Source: Actinomyces oricola
GTDB taxonomy: Bacteria; Actinomycetota; Actinomycetes; Actinomycetales; Actinomycetaceae
Assembly (NCBI RefSeq): GCF_004104015.1
Contig: NZ_RYFV01000001.1
Coordinates: 248,001-312,000 of the forward strand
DNA length: 64,000 bases
Reading direction: 5' to 3'
Below the pieces are notes generated by a model, which did not search any database, had not been told where the DNA came from, and worked only from the letters and a program-made list of their open reading frames with translations. Position 1 is the first letter of the stretch. Each line of letters begins with the position of its first letter. This document shows positions 57,843-64,000 of the stretch, one piece after another. The translations under genes and the position numbers were made by a program.

Positions 57843-59086
57843 GGGTGCTCCCTTCGGCTCGTGCCCTCCCAGGTGGTGCGCCCGGCCACCTGCTCCAGGT
57901 AGCCGGCCAGGTTGCGGCGGGCCTCGGCCACTGAGTCCCCTCCGGTCTTGTCCAGGAGGGCGTCGGCCAGGACCAGGGCCACCATGGCCTGGGCGATGAC
58001 GGCGCCGGGCACGACGGCAGTGGTGTCCGACCGCTGATGGAGCCCAGTGGCCTCCTGCCCGGTGGCCAGGTCCACGGTGCGCAGGGCGCGTGGGACGGTG
58101 GAGATGGGTTTGTAGGCGGCGCGCACGCGGAGGGGGGCGCCATTGGACATGCCGCCCTCAATGCCCCCGGCCCGGTTGGTGGCGCGCGTCATGTGTCCGC
58201 GCTCCACCGCCAGGATCTCGTCGTGGGCGGTTGAGCCGCGCCGGGCGGCCTGGGCGAAGCCATCCCCGATCTCCACGCCCTTGACGGCCTGGATGCTCAT
58301 GACAGCGGCCGCCAGTCGGGCGTCCAGGCGCCGCTCGGCGCTGACGTGGGTGCCCAGGCCGACCGGCACGCCGGTGGCGATAACCTCGACGACTCCCCCC
58401 AGGGTGTCGCCCGCCTTCTTGGCGGCGTCGATCTCGGCGACCATGGCGGCGCTGGTGGCCGGGTCGGTGCAGCGCACCGGGTCGGCGTCCAGGCGGGCGG
58501 TGTCCTCCACGCGGGGGGCGGGGGCGTCCTCGGGCAGGGCGATGGCGCCCAGGCGCACGACGTGGCTGATCAGGCCAACTCCCGCGATCTGCTCCAGTAG
58601 GGCCTGGGCGATGGCGCCCAGGGCGACGCGGGCGGCGGTCTCGCGGGCGGAGGCGCGTTCCAGGACGGGGCGGGCGTCGGGCAGTTCGTACTTGAGCAGG
58701 CCGGGCAGGTCGGCGTGGCCGGGCCGCGGGCGGGTCAGGGGGCGGTTGCGGGCAATCTCCTTCTCGTCGCCGGTGCCGGCGTCTATGAGCATCGCGGCTT
58801 CGTCGACGGGGTCGGCGTTCATGACGGTGGACCACTTGGGCCACTCGGTGTTGGAGATCTGCAGGGCGATCGGGCTGCCAATGGTGCGGCCGTGGCGCAC
58901 TCCTCCCAGGAGGCGCAGGTGGTCCTGTTCGAAGGCCTGGCGGGCCCCGCGCCCGTGCCCCAGGCGGCGGCGGGCCAGGGCGGCGCGGATCTGCTCGCTG
59001 GTGATCCTCACCCCGGAGGGGATCCCGTCGATCACGGCGGTTAGGGCCTCGCCGTGCGATTCGCCGGCGGTCATCCATCGAAGCAT
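57839..59086 (-). CDS. aroC: Chorismate synthase
   Basis: 415-residue FMN-dependent enzyme converting EPSP to chorismate. Signatures: [20 protein letters not shown] at the start, [59 protein letters not shown] and [16 protein letters not shown] at 59086 matches the conserved N-terminus; ATG at 59098 (MINGMLRW) is possible. Neither has a clear Shine-Dalgarno. Lies between aroE and aroKB in a shikimate cluster. Confidence 0.96.
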   Translation of the reverse strand: MLRWMTAGESHGEALTAVIDGIPSGVRITSEQIRAALARRRLGHGRGARQAFEQDHLRLLGGVRHGRTIGSPIALQISNTEWPKWSTVMNADPVDEAAMLIDAGTGDEKEIARNRPLTRPRPGHADLPGLLKYELPDARPVLERASARETAARVALGAIAQALLEQIAGVGLISHVVRLGAIALPEDAPAPRVEDTARLDADPVRCTDPATSAAMVAEIDAAKKAGDTLGGVVEVIATGVPVGLGTHVSAERRLDARLAAAVMSIQAVKGVEIGDGFAQAARRGSTAHDEILAVERGHMTRATNRAGGIEGGMSNGAPLRVRAAYKPISTVPRALRTVDLATGQEATGLHQRSDTTAVVPGAVIAQAMVALVLADALLDKTGGDSVAEARRNLAGYLEQVAGRTTWEGTSRREHP

Positions 59087-59159
59087 GCCGTTGATCATCC
59101 CACAGTGGGGCACTGGCCCATGAGGGCTTCTCGTCGGCTCCTGACGGGCACGGGCCCGC

Positions 59160-60089
59160 TCACCGCGCAATGGCGGCCAGCAGGGCGGCGCGCATGGTGT
59201 TGAGGTCGGGCTGGCGACCAGTCATGAGGCGCACTTGGGGCGCGGCCTGGTGCAGCAGCATGAGCCAGCCGGGTGCCACGGCGCCGCCGGCGTCCTGCCA
59301 GGCGGCGGCTATGGCCGTGGGCCAGGGGTCGTAGATGACGTCGAGCATGGCGGCCCCGGGGCGCGGGCCGCCCCGGGCCGCCAGGGCGTGACCCAGGGGC
59401 AGGGCCAGGGGGTCGGCGGCGTGGGCGGGCAGGGTGGTGACGATCAGGTCGGCCGCGGCCAGGGCCCGGGCGACCTCGGCGTGGGAGGCCTGGTCATTGA
59501 CCCGCCACGTCAGGGTGGTGACGTTCAGGCCCATGCGCCGGGCGGCTGCCTGGGCGCGCCCGGGGCCGGCGTGGCGGCGGGCGGCGATGGTCATGCTGGT
59601 GGCGCCCAGCTCGCTGAGCGCGGCCAGCGCCGAGCAGGCGGTGGCCCCTGATCCCAGGACGACGGCGCGGAGCGGGGCCGGCCCGCCCGGCTCGCGGGCC
59701 GCGGTGATCTCGCGCAGCGCCTCGACAATGCCGGCGACGTCGGTATTGAAGCCGGCCAGCAGGGCGGCCCCGGTGCCCGAGCGCTGGGCGAGGACGGTGT
59801 TGACCGCCCCGACCGTGCTGGCCAGCGGGTCGACTATGTCCAGGTGAGGGATGAGCGCCTGCTTGTGGGGCATGGTCACGCTCAGCCCGGCCCAGACGGC
59901 GCCCTGTGCGGGGGCGGCGACCTGCTCCAGCACGGCCGCCAGCGCGGCGGGGGCGACCCGACGGGCCTCGTAGGTCCAGTGGTCCAGGCCGAGTCGCCTG
60001 TAGGCGGCGCGGTGCAGGACTGGGGACAGGGAGTGCTCCACCGGGTCGCCAATGACGGCCACCCGGTGGCCCCTGGGCTCAGCCCCCAC
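59160..60089 (-). CDS. aroE: Shikimate dehydrogenase
   Basis: 309-residue NADP-dependent enzyme reducing 3-dehydroshikimate. Substrate domain: [31 protein letters not shown] with the catalytic Lys, GAVNTVL and GFNTDVAGI; Rossmann domain: [16 protein letters not shown]-terminal [16 protein letters not shown] at 60089 overlaps the mltG end by 11 nt. Length is slightly above average. Confidence 0.94.
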   Translation of the reverse strand: MGAEPRGHRVAVIGDPVEHSLSPVLHRAAYRRLGLDHWTYEARRVAPAALAAVLEQVAAPAQGAVWAGLSVTMPHKQALIPHLDIVDPLASTVGAVNTVLAQRSGTGAALLAGFNTDVAGIVEALREITAAREPGGPAPLRAVVLGSGATACSALAALSELGATSMTIAARRHAGPGRAQAAARRMGLNVTTLTWRVNDQASHAEVARALAAADLIVTTLPAHAADPLALPLGHALAARGGPRPGAAMLDVIYDPWPTAIAAAWQDAGGAVAPGWLMLLHQAAPQVRLMTGRQPDLNTMRAALLAAIAR

Positions 60090-61296
60090 TGCCGGTGGGG
60101 GTCGGTGTGGCCGTGTTGCCCGAGCAGATATCGGGGTGCTCCTTGCAGTAGGCGGTGAGTTTCTCCGTGTTGGTCTTCTGCTCCTCGTGCGTGGTGGCGA
60201 AGAGGGTTTCGCCGGTGGTCAGGTCCACGGTGACGAAGTAGAGCCAGTCGCCCGCGGGCGGGTTCATGACCGCGGCAATGGCTTTCTCGCTGGGGCTGCC
60301 GATCGGTGTGGGCGGCAGGCCGGCGTGAGCGTAGGTGTTGTAGGGGTTGGAGGTGTCGGCGATCTCCGCCGATGAGGGGATGCCGCCGGTGCGGCCCAGC
60401 CCGTACAGGACGGTGGAGTCCATTTGGAGCATGCCCCGGGTCTCGCCTCCGGTGTCGGCCAGTCGGTTCTCAATGACGCGGGCGACCTTCCCGTAGTACT
60501 GGTCGGAGGAAACCTCGCGTTCAACGATGGAGGCCTTGGTGAGCACCGCCTGGTAGTCGGCGGCGGCCACCCCCTGGGCGGTGAGTCGCGAAATGGTGGT
60601 GGCGACCATCTGGGCGACCACATCGGTGGCGGTGGCGTTCTCAGAAATGTCGTAGGTTGATGGCGCCAACCAGCCCTCGACATCGCCTCCTGCGACCTCC
60701 GGCAGGCCAATGGCGGCGGTGTCCGCGAAGGCGGCGTCGATCTCGGCGTTGGTGTAGCCGCCGACGCTCTGAAGGCGCTCGCGCACCTGGGCCTTGGTGG
60801 CGCCCTCGGGAATGGTCAGCGCATGGTCGGACCGCGATGAGGGGTCGAGGAGCGCGGCCACGGCGTTGGCGGCGGACATGCGGGTCTTGAGGGTGTAGGT
60901 GCCCGCCTGGATTTTGGAGGCGTTGGCATTGGCGCCGTAAGCGTTGACGAAGGCCCCCACGGAGGCCACTACGTCGGCCTCCACGAGGATGGCCCCAATC
61001 TCGTTTCCGGTGGCGCCCTCGGGGATGGTGACGGTCACCTCGGTGTCACCGATCCCGGTGTAGTCGGTGATGGCGGTCTGGAGGCTCTGGGCCTCCCGGA
61101 TGTTGTCGAGGGCCAGGTAACCGCCAACACCCACCCCGGCGAGGGCCACGACCAGCACCACGGTGGTCAGAATGCGGCGGCGCCGGCGGCGGCGCCTGGC
61201 TGCACGGCGCGCGGCGCGCCGGCTGCGCTCGCCCCGCTGAGACCGGGTGGGACCGGGGTCGATGCCGATCTGGGCGAAGAAGTCATCTTGGCTCAT
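60079..61296 (-). CDS. mltG: Endolytic murein transglycosylase MltG
   Basis: 405-residue membrane-anchored enzyme that cuts nascent glycan strands and helps end peptidoglycan polymerisation. A cytoplasmic Arg-rich segment (about 21-41) precedes one membrane helix (about 42-64); outside lie a LysM-like part (VTVTIPEGATGNEIGAILVE) and the YceG domain with catalytic Glu in KASIVEREV, plus GMLQMDSTVLYGLGR and NPYNTYAHAGLPPTPIGSPS. The ATG overlaps the ruvX stop as ATGA. Confidence 0.95.
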   Translation of the reverse strand: MSQDDFFAQIGIDPGPTRSQRGERSRRAARRAARRRRRRRRILTTVVLVVALAGVGVGGYLALDNIREAQSLQTAITDYTGIGDTEVTVTIPEGATGNEIGAILVEADVVASVGAFVNAYGANANASKIQAGTYTLKTRMSAANAVAALLDPSSRSDHALTIPEGATKAQVRERLQSVGGYTNAEIDAAFADTAAIGLPEVAGGDVEGWLAPSTYDISENATATDVVAQMVATTISRLTAQGVAAADYQAVLTKASIVEREVSSDQYYGKVARVIENRLADTGGETRGMLQMDSTVLYGLGRTGGIPSSAEIADTSNPYNTYAHAGLPPTPIGSPSEKAIAAVMNPPAGDWLYFVTVDLTTGETLFATTHEEQKTNTEKLTAYCKEHPDICSGNTATPTPTGSGG

Positions 61297-61769
61297 GATC
61301 TGCCTCTCTTGGTCGGGACGACGGGTTCCCCGGCCGGGGCGCCCGTGGCTCGCTCAGCCTCGAGGGCCTGCTCGAGAATGACCACGGCCGCGGCCTGGTC
61401 GACAATGGCGCGGAAGTTCTTCTCACGGCGACCGGACTCGTGCAGTGAGCGGTGCGCCATGACCGTCGTGAGGCGCTCGTCGACGAGTCGCACGGGAACG
61501 GGAGCAATGGCCCCCGCCAGGTCACGGGCCCATCGTCGGGCATCACGAGTGGATGAAGAGCTGCCACCACTCATAGTACGCGGCAGGCCGACAACGACCT
61601 CAACTGCGGCGTGGTCCTGGACCAGGTCTGCCGCCTGATCGAGATCTGCGCCGTAGCGGTCACGGCGCAGCGTGGTCAACGGGACGGGGAGGATTGCCTC
61701 CGCGTCGCAGCGGGCCACGCCCACCCGCGCCTTACCGACGTCGAACGCCAGTCTCACACCGTAACGCAC
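61293..61769 (-). CDS. ruvX: Putative pre-16S rRNA nuclease RuvX/YqgF
   Basis: 158-residue RNase H-like protein thought to finish the 5' end of 16S rRNA. It has LAFDVGKARVGVARCD with the first catalytic Asp, VVVGLPRTMSGGSSSSTRDAR, VRLVDERLTTVMAHRSL with the Glu, and IVDQAAAVVILEQAL with the last Asp. GTG at 61769 is 12 nt after the alaS stop. alaS-ruvX-mltG is the standard actinobacterial order. Confidence 0.94.
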   Translation of the reverse strand: MRYGVRLAFDVGKARVGVARCDAEAILPVPLTTLRRDRYGADLDQAADLVQDHAAVEVVVGLPRTMSGGSSSSTRDARRWARDLAGAIAPVPVRLVDERLTTVMAHRSLHESGRREKNFRAIVDQAAAVVILEQALEAERATGAPAGEPVVPTKRGRS

Positions 61770-61781
61770 CGGTCTAAGGCC

Positions 61782-64000
61782 TCAGGCACCCAGCTCGCGC
61801 TCGACAACGTCCAGCGCCTGGTCCAGCGCCTCACTGTTCTGGCCCCCGCCTTGGGCGACATCGTCGCGGCCACCGCCGCCGCCGCCGAGGATCCTGGCGG
61901 CCAAACGGACCAGCGGCCCGGCCTTAATGGAGCGCTCACGCGCCCTACTGTTCGTGGCCGCCACCACTGAGGGCTTGCCGCCCACCAGACCAACCAGGAC
62001 AACGGTCACCGGCCCGTCCTCGCCCAGGCGGTCGCGCACGCCCAGGGCCAGGGCGCGCAGGGCGTCGGCGGAGGGCATCTCGCCGACGGCGGCGCGCACC
62101 AGGCGCACCGGGCCCACCTGGGTGGCGGAGCCGGCGAGTTCGGCAACCCGGGCCAGCGCCTGGGCGGTGCGGGCCTTGTCCAGTTCCTTCTCCGCCTCCT
62201 TCAGGCGCGTCATGAGGCTCTCGACGCGGCTGGGAAGCTCTTCGGCGCGGCCCCCCACAAGGGCGGAGAGCTGAGAGACCAGGGCGTGCTCCCTGGCCTG
62301 GAAGCCGTAGGCCCCGTCACCGACCAGGGCGTCGATACGACGCACGCCCGAGCCAATGGAGGACTCCCCCAGGACGGCAATGCGCCCAATGCGGCCGGTG
62401 GTGGGCACGTGGGTGCCGGCGCACAGTTCCTTGGACCAGTCCCCGCCAATGGACACCACACGGACTTGTCGGCCGTACTTCTCCCCGAACAGGGCCATGG
62501 CCCCGGCGGCGCGGGCGGCGTCAATGTCCATGACCTCGTCAGTGACCGGCAGGTCCTGGGCGAGCTTGACATTGACGAGTTCCTCAATGCCCTCGATCTG
62601 CTCGCCGGCCAGGGCGGTGCCGTGGCGGAAGTCGAAGCGCAGGCGGGAGGGGGAGTTCTCACTTCCGGCCTGGGTGGCGTTGTCGGAGACGACCTCATGG
62701 AGGGCCTTGTGGACCATGTGGGTGGAGGTGTGAGCCCGGGCAATAGCCAGACGGCGCTCGGTATCAATGTGCGCGTAGGCCCGCTCCCCCACGGTGATGG
62801 TTCCCTCGGTGAGGCGGCCGCGGTGAACGGTCAGCCCCTTGACGGGGGCCTGGACGTCGTCGACCTCCATGGTGCCCCCCTCCGCCAGGCGGATGGTGCC
62901 GTGGTCGGCGAGCTGGCCGCCCATCTCGGCCCAGAAGGGCGTGCGGTCCAAGATGACCTCAACCTGCGCGGGGGCGGTGGCGACGGGCTGAGGGAGGCCG
63001 TCGACGAGGAGGCCGGCCACCGCCGCCTCAGCGCTGGAATCGGTGTAGCCCACGAAGGTGGAGCCTCCGCCGAGCTCCTTAACCATGTCCCGGAAGACGC
63101 GAATGTCGGCGTGGCCGGTCTTCTTGGCGCGGGCGTCGGCGCGGGCGCGCTCCTTTTGCTCGTTCATCAGCGTGCGGAAAGCGCTCTCGTCCACAACCAC
63201 GCCCTGCTCGGCAGCCATCTCCAAAGTCAGGTCGATGGGGAAACCGTAGGTGTCGTGCAGTTCGAAGGCGGAGGTGCCTGACACCACCGGCCGGGATCCC
63301 TTCTTGGCGCTTCTCCTGGCGGTGGCCACAGCCGTGTCCAAGATGGTGGTGCCGGCGGCCAGGGTGCGTAAGAAGGCCTCCTCCTCGCCGTAGGCGACGT
63401 CGGCAATGGTGGACCAGTTGGTTTCCAGCTCAGGATAGGAGGCCTTCATAACGTCCTTGGAGGCGGTCAACAGGATGGGCATGGTGGCCTCCTCCACGCC
63501 CAGCAGGCGCATGGATCGCACCGCACGGCGGATGAGACGGCGCAGCACGTAGCCGCGGCCGTCGTTGCCGGGGCGCACGCCGTCGCCAATGAGCATGAGT
63601 GCGCTGCGCACGTGGTCGGCCACCACGCGCATGCGCACATCGTCGTCGTAGGCCTGCCCGGCGGCGGCCCCCTTGGCCCCACGGCCGTAGGTCTTAGAAC
63701 TCATGTCCTGGACGGCGGCGATGACGGGGAAAACCTCGTCAATCTCATACATATTGGGTTTGTCCTGCATGAGGAAGGCGAGGCGCTCCAGGCCCATGCC
63801 GGTGTCAATGGCCGTCCTGTCGAGCTTGCCCACCAGCTCGAAGTCGTGGCCCTGGCCCTCCCCGCGCAGGAATTCGTCGAACACGAGGTTCCAGATCTCC
63901 AAGAAGCGGTCGCCCCGGGTGTCTACGGCCGGACCGCCGTCGGGCCCGTAGGCCCGGCCGCGGTCGTAGTGAATCTCACAGCACGAGCCGGCCGGCCCGG
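61782..64000 (-). CDS. alaS: Alanyl-tRNA synthetase, 5' end cut by window
   Basis: About 739 codons are visible, open at the right edge where the reading is GSCCEIHYDRGRAYGPDG, part of the catalytic domain. Missing is the N-terminus, about 150-170 residues by family length. Present are the rest of the aminoacylation domain (NLVFDEFLRGEGQGHDFELVG, DTGMGLERL), the editing domain with zinc ligands HTSTH and CAGTH, and the C-terminal Ala domain ending in LDVVERELGA. It charges tRNA-Ala and clears mischarged Ser and Gly. Upstream promoter is outside the window. Confidence 0.96.
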   Translation of the reverse strand, partial: GPAGSCCEIHYDRGRAYGPDGGPAVDTRGDRFLEIWNLVFDEFLRGEGQGHDFELVGKLDRTAIDTGMGLERLAFLMQDKPNMYEIDEVFPVIAAVQDMSSKTYGRGAKGAAAGQAYDDDVRMRVVADHVRSALMLIGDGVRPGNDGRGYVLRRLIRRAVRSMRLLGVEEATMPILLTASKDVMKASYPELETNWSTIADVAYGEEEAFLRTLAAGTTILDTAVATARRSAKKGSRPVVSGTSAFELHDTYGFPIDLTLEMAAEQGVVVDESAFRTLMNEQKERARADARAKKTGHADIRVFRDMVKELGGGSTFVGYTDSSAEAAVAGLLVDGLPQPVATAPAQVEVILDRTPFWAEMGGQLADHGTIRLAEGGTMEVDDVQAPVKGLTVHRGRLTEGTITVGERAYAHIDTERRLAIARAHTSTHMVHKALHEVVSDNATQAGSENSPSRLRFDFRHGTALAGEQIEGIEELVNVKLAQDLPVTDEVMDIDAARAAGAMALFGEKYGRQVRVVSIGGDWSKELCAGTHVPTTGRIGRIAVLGESSIGSGVRRIDALVGDGAYGFQAREHALVSQLSALVGGRAEELPSRVESLMTRLKEAEKELDKARTAQALARVAELAGSATQVGPVRLVRAAVGEMPSADALRALALGVRDRLGEDGPVTVVLVGLVGGKPSVVAATNSRARERSIKAGPLVRLAARILGGGGGGRDDVAQGGGQNSEALDQALDVVERELGA

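Overview
The window is a gene-dense, very GC-rich (by eye about 70%) chromosomal segment of an actinobacterium. Evidence: the helY-tatC-tatA-pafC-pafB block, the alaS-ruvX-mltG-aroE-aroC-aroK/B-efp-nusB-pyr-gmk-rpoZ-coaBC-metK-priA-fmt-rsmB-rpe order, a giant single-chain type I fatty acid synthase with its acyl-CoA carboxylase, and a PriA without helicase motifs. Type I FAS, a fused AroKB and no mycolate or mycobacterial markers suggest an Actinomyces-like member of the Actinomycetaceae (inference). I saw no rRNA, tRNA, CRISPR array, insertion sequence or prophage.

Layout. 1-7191 (minus): helY (cut by the left edge), a lipid kinase, tatC, tatA, pafC, pafB. 7266-8456 (plus): a DUF3866 gene. 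8456-13278 (plus): an AT-rich repeat island, then a DesK-type histidine kinase, a LuxR-type response regulator, an ABC ATPase and a double-length ABC-2 permease, likely a drug or peptide exporter with its own sensor. 13345-14571 (plus): hisE, hisG. 14566-16758 (minus): an FMN riboswitch driving a ThiXY/RibXY-like permease and a Tat-exported lipoprotein, a probable flavin uptake system without a local ATPase. 16869-18353: a PutP-type Na+/solute symporter. 18445-33008: acpS, a convergent DUF6891-type gene, and the operon accA3-accD-fas, which makes malonyl-CoA and uses it for fatty acid synthesis; AcpS would arm the FAS carrier domain.

33468-64000 (all minus, read right to left): alaS (cut by the right edge), ruvX, mltG, aroE, aroC, aroKB, a decayed shikimate kinase paralogue, a PaiB-like gene, efp, nusB, ppgK, an NmrA-like oxidoreductase, the pyrimidine operon pyrR-pyrB-pyrC-carA-carB-pyrF, then gmk, rpoZ, coaBC, metK, priA, a HAD phosphatase, fmt, rsmB and rpe. 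Most neighbours overlap by ATGA/GTGA or lie within a few bases, implying translational coupling. pyrR has a PyrR-binding-loop leader.

The most noteworthy signals are: the FMN-riboswitch ABC transporter lacking an ATPase; a shikimate kinase paralogue with Cys in place of the P-loop Lys; a 20-bp-periodic repeat ahead of the two-component/exporter operon; a recurring TANNNT hexamer 6-8 nt ahead of start codons at nine genes, implying widespread leaderless mRNAs; a palindrome overlapping a promoter-like box ahead of the FAS operon; and the absence of mihF and pafA from their usual places.
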